Assembly (NCBI GenBank): GCA_001701225.1
Contig: DAAQ01000049.1
Coordinates: forward strand, 32,020 to 77,093
DNA: 45,074 nucleotides
Direction of reading: 5' to 3'
Source: Bacteroidales bacterium H5
GTDB taxonomy: Bacteria; Bacteroidota; Bacteroidia; Bacteroidales; Muribaculaceae
Position 1 is the stretch's first letter, and each line of letters starts with the position of its first letter. Position numbers and translations under genes: made by a program. Positions 26,314 through 33,633 of this stretch are shown here, in pieces. A model generated the notes under the pieces. It searched no databases, was not told where the DNA came from, and worked only from the letters and a program-made list of their open reading frames with translations.

Positions 26314-26329
26314 CGGCATTAACGCATAT

Positions 26330-26381
26330 ATTTCGCATAAGGTGCTTTTATCTTCGCGGGTAAAAAAGCCTTATGCGAAAT
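26330..26381. repeat. 13-bp inverted repeat over the start of the orphan gene; possible MFS terminator
   Basis: ATTTCGCATAAGG (26330-26342) and its perfect complement (26369-26381) enclose 26 bases. The right arm covers the ATG at 26373. The decamer TGCTTTTATC also appears twice in direct orientation (26343-26352 and 26381-26390). The hairpin could terminate the nickel operon, whose last stop is 16 bases upstream, or mask translation of the next gene. Confidence 0.5.
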
Positions 26382-26807
26382 GCTTTTATCATGCTGGTGC
26401 TTGCCGGAGCATCCTTTGCGGCCGGACGCCTCACGCACAGGTGTGACCCGGTCGCACCCCGGATTGTCGAGCTGTGCGACACGATAACACGCACCGACAC
26501 ACTGCGCGTACGTGTGCCTGAGTATGTCGAGCGGCCGGAGGCGCGCACCGTCACCGTACGCGATACAGTGACCCTACCTGCCGTGACCCGCGTATATGAG
26601 GACACCGCATTCCGCGCGGTGGTCAGCGGCATAGACCCGCGTCTCGACTCGCTGACCCTCTATCCGCAGGTGCGCACCGTGACGCGAACGCTCTCCACCA
26701 CTCCGCGCCGCTGGGGACTCGGCATCACTGCCGGACTGGCTGTGACACCCCGTGGCCTGTCACCCGCCCTGACGGTCGGAGTGACATACACCATCCCCTG
26801 GCCCTGA
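26373..26807 (+). CDS. Orphan exported protein, DUF6808-like
   Basis: A 144-residue protein with an N-terminal hydrophobic segment (about 4-18, no lipobox), a middle rich in R/T/V with repeated T-V-(R)-D-T-V and E-(D)-T motifs, then V-S-G-I-D-P-R-L-D-S-L-T-L-Y-P, the hallmark I associate with the DUF6808 family of Bacteroidota phage-like and conjugative regions. The C-terminus (G-L-G-I-T-A-G-L-A-V...V-G-V-T-Y-T-I-P) looks like outer-membrane strands. A later ATG at 26391 would also keep the hydrophobic segment. It sits alone between two halves of the urease locus with no phage neighbours. Function unknown; an envelope-spanning role is only a guess. Confidence 0.6.
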   Translation: MRNAFIMLVLAGASFAAGRLTHRCDPVAPRIVELCDTITRTDTLRVRVPEYVERPEARTVTVRDTVTLPAVTRVYEDTAFRAVVSGIDPRLDSLTLYPQVRTVTRTLSTTPRRWGLGITAGLAVTPRGLSPALTVGVTYTIPWP

Positions 26808-26818
26808 CCGCAGACGAA

Positions 26819-26853
26819 AACCGCCCGGAAGCATCCTGTGCCTCCGGGCGGTT
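26819..26853. terminator. Bidirectional terminator between the orphan gene and ureC
   Basis: Eleven-base arms AACCGCCCGGA (26819-26829) and TCCGGGCGGTT (26843-26853) lie between two convergent genes. On the minus strand the stem is followed by TTTTCG; on the plus strand by CTTGTC. It would serve both, better for ureC. Confidence 0.78.
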
Positions 26854-26888
26854 CTTGTCATGCAAATCTATATGTATGCTGTCAGTTG

Positions 26889-28607
26889 TCAGCTGAACCA
26901 ATAGAGCTGTGCCAGCGGGAGCTCCTTTGCAGGGGGTACGGTAGCGAGCACGCCGTCGACATAGACATTGAATGTCTCGGGATCAACCTCGATATGAGGC
27001 AGTGCGGTGTTGCGCACCATGTCGGCCTTCGAGAGCTGGCGCACGCCATGTACGGGATAGAAGATATTGTCGGTGCCGATACGTGCGGCCAGACCTGCGT
27101 CGAGCGACGCGCGCGACACGAAACGTGCGCATGTGCGGGGCATTGCCTTGCCGAAGGCGCCGAACATCGGGCGCATTATCTTGGGCTGCGGGGTGGGCAG
27201 CGATGCGTTGGGGTCGCCCATGTTGGCCCAGTTGATGAGGCCGCCCTTGATGACCATCTTGGGCTTTGTGCCGAAGAACTCGGGTTCCCAGAGCACGAGG
27301 TCGGCCATCTTGCCAACCGCGATAGAGCCGAGCAGGTCGGAGATACCGTATGTAATGGCGGGATTGAGGGTTATCTGTGCCAGATAACGGAGCACACGGA
27401 AATTGTCGTTGCTGTCAGAGTCCTCGGGGAGCTTGCCGCGCACCTGCTTCATGTATGATGCCATCTGGAACGTACGCATGAACGACTCGCCCACACGGCC
27501 CATGGCCTGAGAGTCTGACGACACCATCGAGATTATGCCGAGGTCATGGAAGATATTCTCGGCGGCCTGTGTCTCGGGACGCACACGGCTCTCGGCAAAC
27601 GCCACATCAGAGGGGATGAGCGGGTTGAGGTTGTGGCAGACCATAATCATGTCGAACAGCTCGGCCTGCGAGTTGATGCCGAAGGGGAGGGTCGGGTTGG
27701 TCGACGACGGAAGCACGTTGGCCATCGAGGCAACCTTGAGGAGGTCGGGGGCATGGCCGCCGCCGGCACCCTCGGTGTGATAGGTATGGATGGTACGTCC
27801 GTCGATGGCGGCAATCGAGTCCTCGACATATCCGCCCTCGTTGAGCGTATCGGTATGGATGGCCACCTGCACGTCAAACTTGTCGGCCGACGTCATGCAG
27901 GCACGTATGGCCGCAGGTGTCGAGCCCCAGTCCTCGTGAATCTTGTATCCGCAGGCTCCGGCCACAATCTGCTCGTCAAGGGTCTCGGCCACAGACGAGT
28001 TGCCTTTGGCCAGGAAGCCCATGTTGATGGGGAGTCCCTCGGATGCCTCGAGCATCTTGGCTATGTTCCAGCGACCCGAGGTGATGGTGGTACCGTTGGT
28101 GCCGTCGGTCGGGCCGATGCCGCCGCCGATGAGGGTGGTGATGCCGTTGCTGAGGCAGTCGTATGCCTGCTGCGGCGACACGAAATGCACGTGTCCGTCG
28201 ATACCTGCGGCAGTCAGGATAAGATGCTCGCCCGAGATGGCGTCGGTCGAGGGACCGGTGCAGAGTGTCGGGGTCACACCCTCCATGATGTTGGGGTTAC
28301 CGGCCTTGCCGATACCTGCGATCTTGCCGTCCTTGACACCGACATCGGCCTTGATTACACCGAGCAGCGGGTCGAGGATGGTGACGTTGGTGATGACGAG
28401 GTCGAGCGACCCGGCATCAGACGTGATTGTGTTGGCCGTGCCCATGCCGTCGCGGATGGTCTTGCCGCCTCCGTAGACGACCTCGTCGCCGTAGACGCGG
28501 AGGTCCTTCTCTATTTCGACATAGAGGTCTGTATTGCCCAGGCGGATCTTGTCGCCTGTGGTCGGGCCAAACAGATTGTTATATTCTTGTCTGGATATTT
28601 TAGCCAT
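26889..28607 (-). CDS. ureC: Urease subunit alpha UreC (catalytic)
   Basis: The 572-residue catalytic subunit, which hydrolyses urea to ammonia and carbamate at a two-nickel centre. Matching positions to the well-known enterobacterial enzyme gives an offset of +5: nickel ligands H139 and H141 (G-H-V-H), carbamylated K222 (G-Y-K-I-H-E-D-W-G), H251, H277 and D365 (S-S-D-S-Q-A-M-G-R), with flap Cys C324 and catalytic His H325. The flap reads M-V-C-H-N-L-N-P, where most ureases have M-V-C-H-H-L-D; this variant is one I recall from Yersinia/Morganella-type enzymes. All active-site residues are intact. ureB lies 36 bases upstream. The stop is followed by a strong hairpin shared with the convergent gene. 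Confidence 0.97.
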   Translation of the reverse strand: MAKISRQEYNNLFGPTTGDKIRLGNTDLYVEIEKDLRVYGDEVVYGGGKTIRDGMGTANTITSDAGSLDLVITNVTILDPLLGVIKADVGVKDGKIAGIGKAGNPNIMEGVTPTLCTGPSTDAISGEHLILTAAGIDGHVHFVSPQQAYDCLSNGITTLIGGGIGPTDGTNGTTITSGRWNIAKMLEASEGLPINMGFLAKGNSSVAETLDEQIVAGACGYKIHEDWGSTPAAIRACMTSADKFDVQVAIHTDTLNEGGYVEDSIAAIDGRTIHTYHTEGAGGGHAPDLLKVASMANVLPSSTNPTLPFGINSQAELFDMIMVCHNLNPLIPSDVAFAESRVRPETQAAENIFHDLGIISMVSSDSQAMGRVGESFMRTFQMASYMKQVRGKLPEDSDSNDNFRVLRYLAQITLNPAITYGISDLLGSIAVGKMADLVLWEPEFFGTKPKMVIKGGLINWANMGDPNASLPTPQPKIMRPMFGAFGKAMPRTCARFVSRASLDAGLAARIGTDNIFYPVHGVRQLSKADMVRNTALPHIEVDPETFNVYVDGVLATVPPAKELPLAQLYWFS

Positions 28608-28643
28608 GATGGTGGAATATTTTGTGAGGTGGAGAATGTGAGG

Positions 28644-29198
28644 TTAGGATTTTGAGGTATATTCGGCTTCGGCCTCATCTTGAGGCACATTCTTGAATCC
28701 GTATTCCTCCATACGCCTGAAGGCGCGGGTCTCACGCGGATAATATGTAGGCGTATCCTCGAGTCCGGCAAAACCGTCGACAAGGCCATTGAATCCGATG
28801 ATGCGCTGCTTGCCTGCGAAGGTCACAAGCTCGACCTCCTTCTCCTCGCCCGGCTCAAAACGTACAGCCGTCGTGGCGGGAATGTTGAGATGATACCCGA
28901 ATGCGGCTTTGCGGTCGAACTCAAGGTATCTGTTTACCTCGAAGAAATGGAAATGCGAGCCAACCTGTACGGGACGGTCGCCGGTATTGCGCACCTTGAG
29001 GCTGACGGTGCGCCGGCCGACATTATACTCGATGTCGCCGTCGGCCAGGATAACGCCTCCGACCGGGACAGGCTGTGCGGGTGTGAACGCGGGAGTGTCG
29101 GGATAAGCGATCTGAGGCTTGCCCTGATATGTGCCCTGGAGCGTGGTATAGGTGTCTTTAGACGTATCCTGCCCCTGGGGTGTTGAGTTTGTAGCCAT
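28644..29198 (-). CDS. ureB: Urease subunit beta UreB
   Basis: A 184-residue beta subunit. The core (about 45-160) carries P-V-G-G-V-I-L-A-D-G-D-I, the highly conserved V-R-N-T-G-D-R-P-V-Q-V-G-S-H-F-H-F-F-E-V-N and R-F-E-P-G-E-E-K-E-V. The first 40 or so residues are a hydrophilic extension rich in T, Q and P with no known domain, and the C-terminus has an extra E/A-rich tail; the plain beta subunit is about 100 residues. Similar extensions occur in Yersinia/Morganella-type ureases. Positioned between ureA (49 bases) and ureC (36 bases), it should be made from one mRNA. Confidence 0.95.
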   Translation of the reverse strand: MATNSTPQGQDTSKDTYTTLQGTYQGKPQIAYPDTPAFTPAQPVPVGGVILADGDIEYNVGRRTVSLKVRNTGDRPVQVGSHFHFFEVNRYLEFDRKAAFGYHLNIPATTAVRFEPGEEKEVELVTFAGKQRIIGFNGLVDGFAGLEDTPTYYPRETRAFRRMEEYGFKNVPQDEAEAEYTSKS

Positions 29199-29247
29199 AT
29201 CTGACAGTTTAGAGAGTTTATGTTTTTATGTTTAGGTGAGCCTGACC

Positions 29248-29550
29248 CTACTTGATGGGATGGTGGATGCTCACGAGGCGCGAGCCGTCGGTGAAGACCG
29301 CCTCGACCTGAAGCAGTGTTATCATGTCGGCCACACCGTCCATCACCTGGTCTTTCTTGAGCACATTGGATGCGTCATGCATCACTTCTTCGACAGTCTT
29401 GCCTTCGCGGGCCCCTTCGAGCGCGCACGAGGTGATATAGGCCACAGACTCAGGATAGTTCAGCTTGAGTCCTTTGTTGAGGCGGCGTTCGGCAATCATG
29501 CCGAGAGTGAGAAGCGTCAGCTTGTCTTGCTCTTTGGGTGTTAAATGCAT
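29248..29550 (-). CDS. ureA: Urease subunit gamma UreA
   Basis: A 100-residue gamma subunit, a standard length. It begins M-H-L-T-P-K-E-Q-D-K-L and shows A-E-R-R-L-N-K-G-L-K-L-N-Y-P-E-S-V-A and E-G-A-R-E-G-K-T-V, then the closing D-G-S-R-L-V-S-I-H-H-P-I. It heads the structural operon ureA-ureB-ureC. No clear TAnnTTTG promoter lies in the 104 bases between it and the upstream channel gene, so it may be read from the channel promoter or from a non-consensus one. Confidence 0.96.
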   Translation of the reverse strand: MHLTPKEQDKLTLLTLGMIAERRLNKGLKLNYPESVAYITSCALEGAREGKTVEEVMHDASNVLKKDQVMDGVADMITLLQVEAVFTDGSRLVSIHHPIK

Positions 29551-29654
29551 AAAGCGACAGTGTATTTAAAAGGTTAGCAAATTCCGGGTTCCGTTTTTTA
29601 CGGCACGAGGCGTATCACAATTTAAAACATTGATTTTTCATATTTTGTTCATGC

Positions 29655-30383
29655 TCAGGCATCTTTTTTCTCACTCTCCTCCCTCCCTTTCTTCAGCTGC
29701 CGGGTCACATAGTCCGTGAGGTAGACCGTGAACAGCGGGAAGATGACCATGCCGGTTATAGGGAGTATCACCGCAACAATCTTGCCGGACACCGTGACGG
29801 GCGAGATGTCGCACCCGACGGTAGACAGGTTCATCGCCGACCACCAGAGAGCCGTCCAGTATGAGTTGACCTGGGGATTTACCCCGGCCTCGCGCTGGTA
29901 GAATATGAGCGAGCAGAAATATGCCACGAGTATCATTATCACCAGATACGACATGAAGAGGCTCGTGACGGCATTGGACGACAGATAGCTTATCACTATC
30001 GAGAGTGCAAGGGCGCCGCGTGCCAGAGGGATGAAGCGCACGAAATAGAGTGCGTCGTGGCTGAGATGGATATCCATCTGGTTGATGATGTTGAGATACG
30101 GTATCGACAGCAGCAGGAACAGAAGCCTGTGGCGGAAAAAACGCCACTTGTCGTCGGAATAGTGCATCTCGACAAAAAAGTCGATTATGAACACCACGCA
30201 TACCCAGAACTGGAACGACATGTATGAATGGTTGTTGAGGAAATTGACCCTCTCGAATGTGTCTATGGATATCCACACGATAAGCATGACAGACAGGATG
30301 AGGACAATGACATTCATTGTCCCCTGTATATACTCTGCGGATTTTTTCTTGACCGGCGCAGACGGCGTGGCAGGAGTACTCAT
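29655..30383 (-). CDS. Potassium-channel-like membrane protein with altered selectivity filter
   Basis: A 242-residue protein with about six membrane helices and a pore loop (about 176-192) between the last two (138-162 and 200-225). The fold is that of voltage-gated-type K+ channels, but the filter reads T188-V-G-C-D192 instead of the potassium-selective T-V-G-Y-G. A weak S4-like helix (R-F-I-P-L-A-R-G-A-L) has only two arginines, so voltage sensing is doubtful. Proteins of this type with non-standard filters occur in other Bacteroidales. It lies 104 bases upstream of ureA on the same strand and could share its transcript. Ion specificity cannot be deduced. Confidence 0.75.
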   Translation of the reverse strand: MSTPATPSAPVKKKSAEYIQGTMNVIVLILSVMLIVWISIDTFERVNFLNNHSYMSFQFWVCVVFIIDFFVEMHYSDDKWRFFRHRLLFLLLSIPYLNIINQMDIHLSHDALYFVRFIPLARGALALSIVISYLSSNAVTSLFMSYLVIMILVAYFCSLIFYQREAGVNPQVNSYWTALWWSAMNLSTVGCDISPVTVSGKIVAVILPITGMVIFPLFTVYLTDYVTRQLKKGREESEKKDA

Positions 30384-30500
30384 AGTTGAAATCGTATTAA
30401 CATTCTTTAGAGTTTTAACGCTCCTAAGCCCCGTTTGTTCAACAGTTTCCGTAGGTCGTCAGGACAAGTGAGGAGCCTTTGTGAAGGTTATCCCCGAAAA

Positions 30501-30532
30501 TTTGCATTTGTGGCGGAAAAAGTTTAAATTTG
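30501..30532 (+). promoter_or_regulatory. Consensus Bacteroidota promoter for the endonuclease IV gene
   Basis: TTTG at 30501-30504, a 20-base spacer, then TAAATTTG at 30525-30532. This fits the -33/-7 consensus in both boxes and spacing, and predicts a start near 30539, about 19 bases before the ATG at 30558. Confidence 0.8.
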
Positions 30533-30557
30533 CATGAATTTAATGCGTAAGAAATAA

Positions 30558-31412
30558 ATGAAATTAGTAGGAGCACACGTTTCGGTGGAACAGGGGGTGA
30601 GCAATGCCCCTCTGAACGCACGCCAGATAGGCGCCAGGTCGTTCGCCCTGTTCACCCGCAACCCGTCCCGCTGGACATCCAAGCCCATATCTGCCGCCGA
30701 GGCCGAGAGGTTCAAGGCCAACTGCGCCGAGTGTGGATATGATGCCTCGGTGATACTGCCGCATGACAGCTTTCTGATAAATCTCGGGTCGCCCGACCCC
30801 GACAAGCTCGCCAAAAGCCGTGAGGCTTTTCTTGACGAGATGCGCCGTTGCGAGCAGTTAGGGCTGACGATGCTGAATTTCCATCCCGGCAGCCACATGC
30901 GCGAGATTGAGCCCGACCGGTGCCTCGACCTGATAGCCGAGTCGCTCAACATGATACTCGACAAGACAGCAGGTGTCAAGGCCGTCATCGAGAACACGGC
31001 CGGACAGGGGAGCAACCTCGGATATACCTTCGAGCAGATAGCCCGTATCATAGACCGTGTCGAGGACAAGAGCCGCGTGGGGGTATGCATTGACACCTGT
31101 CACGCCCACTCGGCGGGATATGACATGACGACACCCGAGGCATACGACCGCACGTGGCGCGAGTTCGAGGAGGTGATCGGGCTGCGATATTTCTCGGGCA
31201 TGCACCTCAACGACACCCTGAAGGCGATAGGCTCGCACGTAGACCGCCACGCTTCGATAGGCACAGGGCTGCTCGACAGGGCCTTCTGGACACGCCTGAT
31301 GAACGACCCCCGTATGGACGGCATACCCCTCATACTCGAGACCCCGGACGACACGATCTGGGCTGAGGAAATCAAGTTCCTCACCGGACTCGAGACCAAC
31401 AGCGACGCATAG
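30558..31412 (+). CDS. nfo: Endonuclease IV (apurinic/apyrimidinic endonuclease)
   Basis: A 284-residue TIM-barrel repair nuclease that nicks DNA at abasic sites using three zinc ions. Recognisable parts are G-A-H-V-S at the start, F-H-P-G-S-H, V-I-E-N-T-A-G-Q-G, the Prosite-like C-I-D-T-C-H-A-H-S-A-G-Y-D, H-L-N-D-T, the H-V-D-R-H-A-S-I-G-T-G motif and a final L-E-T-P. All the metal-binding His, Glu and Asp positions are present. Length is normal. It is expressed from its own consensus promoter, with a sugar transporter gene 55 bases downstream. Confidence 0.96.
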   Translation: MKLVGAHVSVEQGVSNAPLNARQIGARSFALFTRNPSRWTSKPISAAEAERFKANCAECGYDASVILPHDSFLINLGSPDPDKLAKSREAFLDEMRRCEQLGLTMLNFHPGSHMREIEPDRCLDLIAESLNMILDKTAGVKAVIENTAGQGSNLGYTFEQIARIIDRVEDKSRVGVCIDTCHAHSAGYDMTTPEAYDRTWREFEEVIGLRYFSGMHLNDTLKAIGSHVDRHASIGTGLLDRAFWTRLMNDPRMDGIPLILETPDDTIWAEEIKFLTGLETNSDA

Positions 31413-31467
31413 GCACCCCCGTTTTTCCCGACAGACAATACTTACACTTAATTTCCAATACACAATC

Positions 31468-32823
31468 ATGAGTCAAACTAAACCGGATCAGAGTTTCTGG
31501 AAACTCTGGAACCTCAGTTTCGGATTCTTCGGAGTCCAGATTGCATACGCGCTTCAGAGCGCAAATATCTCGCGTATATTCGCCACCATCGGTGCCGACC
31601 CTCATTCGCTGAGCTATTTCTGGATTCTGCCCCCGCTGATGGGCATCCTCGTGCAGCCTCTCGTCGGTGCCGCAAGCGACCGCACATGGAACCGTTTCGG
31701 ACGCCGTCTCCCATATCTCATACTCGGTGCCGCAATCGCAGTCATAGTGATGTGCCTCCTGCCTAACGCAGGCAGCTTCGGATTCACCATCGGGGGCGCC
31801 ATGATATTCGGCTTCATCGCCCTGATGTTCCTCGACACCTCAATCAACATGGCCATGCAGCCCTTCAAGATGCTCGTGGGCGACCAGGTGAACGAGAAAC
31901 AGAAGGGTCTCGCCTATTCGATACAGAGCTTCCTCTGCAACGCCGGAAGCCTCGTGGGCTACCTGGCCCCCATCACCCTCACGGCTATAGGAATCAGTAA
32001 CATCGCCCCCCGAGGCGAGGTGCCCGCCACGGTGACATACTCATTCTATATCGGCGCCATCATCCTGGTGCTCTGCGTCATCTACAGCTTCGTATTCATC
32101 CGCGAGATGCCCCCGGCCGAATACCGCAAGTTCCACGGCATCAAGGACGAGCCCGCAGGGCCCAAGCCCAAGCGCGCGGGTATGCTCACGCTGCTGCGTC
32201 ATGCCCCCAAGACCTTCTGGACTGTGGGTCTGGTGCAGTTCTTCTGCTGGTCGGCATTCCTCTATATGTGGACATACACCAACGGCGCCATCGCCGACAC
32301 CGTGTGGAACACCACCGACACCCATTCGGAGGCATATCAGCAGGCTGGCAACTGGGTCGGCGTGCTATTTGCAGTACAGGCCGTGGGCTCGGTCATCTGG
32401 GCCGTGGCCATACCGATGTTCAAGAACCACAAGATGGTCTACTCGCTCAGCCTCATCCTCGGTGGCCTCGGGTTCATCTCGACCATCTTCATCACTAACC
32501 AATATGTTCTGTTCTTCTCGTTCCTGCTCATAGGGTGTGCATGGGCCGCTATGCTCGCGCTCCCCTTCACCATCCTCACCAACTCGATCTCTGGCGAGAA
32601 CATGGGCACATATCTCGGCCTCTTCAACGGCACCATATGCCTGCCGCAGATATGCGCCGCCGCACTCGGAGGCCTCATCCTGCCGCTGCTCGGAGGCCGT
32701 CAGGTGAGCATGCTCGTCCTGGCCGGTGTGCTGCTCATAGTCGGCGCATGCTGCGTGGGCTTTGTCAAGGAGACCTACGCCGAGGCACGCAAGACCGACA
32801 AGATGCTGAGCGAAGAACTTTAA
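31468..32823 (+). CDS. SLC45/GPH-like MFS sugar transporter
   Basis: A 451-residue, 12-helix cation-coupled sugar transporter of the type related to plant sucrose carriers and bacterial maltose/maltodextrin carriers. It opens with F-W-K-L-W-N-L-S-F-G-F-F-G-V-Q-I-A-Y-A-L-Q, and shows V-G-A-A-S-D-R-T-W-N-R-F-G-R-R-L-P-Y, the diagnostic loop between helices 2 and 3, plus D-Q-V-N-E-K-Q-K-G. A glucan such as maltose is the commonest substrate among Bacteroidota relatives, but no glycosidase or susCD genes lie next to it here. A perfect hairpin terminator follows 17 bases after the stop. Confidence 0.88.
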   Translation: MSQTKPDQSFWKLWNLSFGFFGVQIAYALQSANISRIFATIGADPHSLSYFWILPPLMGILVQPLVGAASDRTWNRFGRRLPYLILGAAIAVIVMCLLPNAGSFGFTIGGAMIFGFIALMFLDTSINMAMQPFKMLVGDQVNEKQKGLAYSIQSFLCNAGSLVGYLAPITLTAIGISNIAPRGEVPATVTYSFYIGAIILVLCVIYSFVFIREMPPAEYRKFHGIKDEPAGPKPKRAGMLTLLRHAPKTFWTVGLVQFFCWSAFLYMWTYTNGAIADTVWNTTDTHSEAYQQAGNWVGVLFAVQAVGSVIWAVAIPMFKNHKMVYSLSLILGGLGFISTIFITNQYVLFFSFLLIGCAWAAMLALPFTILTNSISGENMGTYLGLFNGTICLPQICAAALGGLILPLLGGRQVSMLVLAGVLLIVGACCVGFVKETYAEARKTDKMLSEEL

Positions 32824-32840
32824 GAACATCTGAACCGTTT

Positions 32841-32886
32841 AAATATAAGACATATAAGACTTACAGGACTTATATGTCTTATATTT
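32841..32886 (+). terminator. Perfect 18-bp hairpin terminator of the sugar transporter gene
   Basis: Eighteen-base perfect arms (32841-32858 and 32869-32886) around a 10-base loop, with a run ATATTTTTTAT at the end. Although AT-rich, the long stem and T-run make a good terminator. It lies immediately before the next gene (ATG at 32902). Confidence 0.75.
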
Positions 32887-32901
32887 TTTATCCGAGAAAA
32901 T

Positions 32902-33474
32902 ATGACTGCAGACACTGAAACCCATCCCTGGCCGCCGTTTATCCCCGAGGGGGCCAAGGTACTCATAATGGGCACTTTCCCGCCCGGACCCCATCGCTGG
33001 AGCATGGAGTTCTACTATCCCAACCGCACCAACGATTTCTGGTTCATGATGGGACTGATATTCTTCGGCGACAGATATGCCCTATACAACCGCGACACAC
33101 GGCTGTTTGATCTCGATGCCATCAAGCGGCTCCTCAACGAGCGGGGCATCGCCCTCAACGACACGGGGCGCGTGGTTCGCCGTCTCAAGGGTAATGCCTC
33201 GGACAAGTTTCTCGAGATAGTTGAGCCGGTGCCACTTTTCGATGTGCTCGCCCGGATGCCCCACTGTCACACCGTGGCGACGACCGGCGAAAAAGCCGCC
33301 GGAGTCATAGCTTCGCTCACAGACACCGCGATACCGAAGATGGGCGAGATGGTCACCTCGGCCGACGGACTGCATATCTGGCGAATGCCATCCACCTCGC
33401 GCGCATACCCAATGAAACTCGAGAATAAAGCCGCTTATTACGAAGAACTCTTCCGCTCGTGCGGGATAGTTTAA
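32902..33474 (+). CDS. Uracil-DNA-glycosylase-superfamily protein
   Basis: A 190-residue protein with the two UDG-fold motifs: an N-terminal I-M-G-T-F-P-P-G followed by F-Y-Y-P-N-R-T-N-D-F-W (about residues 22-48), resembling the G-S-x-P-S...Y-Y-x-x-x-x-N-x-F-W of the hypoxanthine/mismatch glycosylase branch, and a C-terminal M-P-S-T-S-R-A-Y in place of the H/N-P-S-P loop. It likely removes a damaged or deaminated base from DNA. The position 1 residue after G-T-F-P-P is not the Asp of classical UDG, so the exact lesion is unclear. It ends inside a large inverted repeat shared with the convergent CoA-transferase gene. Confidence 0.68.
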   Translation: MTADTETHPWPPFIPEGAKVLIMGTFPPGPHRWSMEFYYPNRTNDFWFMMGLIFFGDRYALYNRDTRLFDLDAIKRLLNERGIALNDTGRVVRRLKGNASDKFLEIVEPVPLFDVLARMPHCHTVATTGEKAAGVIASLTDTAIPKMGEMVTSADGLHIWRMPSTSRAYPMKLENKAAYYEELFRSCGIV

Positions 33475-33630
33475 AGAGGAAAGAATTAAAGTTTAAAGAT
33501 TAAAGAGTAAAGTTTAAAGAATACCATAAGAGGCTTAAAAGTCAATATTATATTGACTTTTAAGCCTCTTAATAGATTAATCAAAGTCTAAAGTCTTTAA
33601 CCTTTAAACTTTAATTCTTTCCTCTTTAAA
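33470..33630. repeat. Nested 161-bp inverted repeat between convergent genes
   Basis: Outer perfect 29-base arms (33470-33498 and 33602-33630) and inner perfect 21-base arms (33528-33548 and 33550-33570) share nearly the same centre (about 33550). The sequence between them is built of TTTAAAG-like words. The left outer arm covers the stop of the UDG-like gene and the right one ends 4 bases before the stop of the CoA-transferase gene, so it may be a bidirectional terminator. The size and double nesting are unusual. Confidence 0.8.
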
Positions 33631-33633
33631 CTC

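Noticed and set aside
26314..26888. A prophage or integrative element between the two urease operons
   Set aside because: Only one phage-associated gene is present, with no integrase, attachment-site pair, tRNA gene or structural gene nearby.
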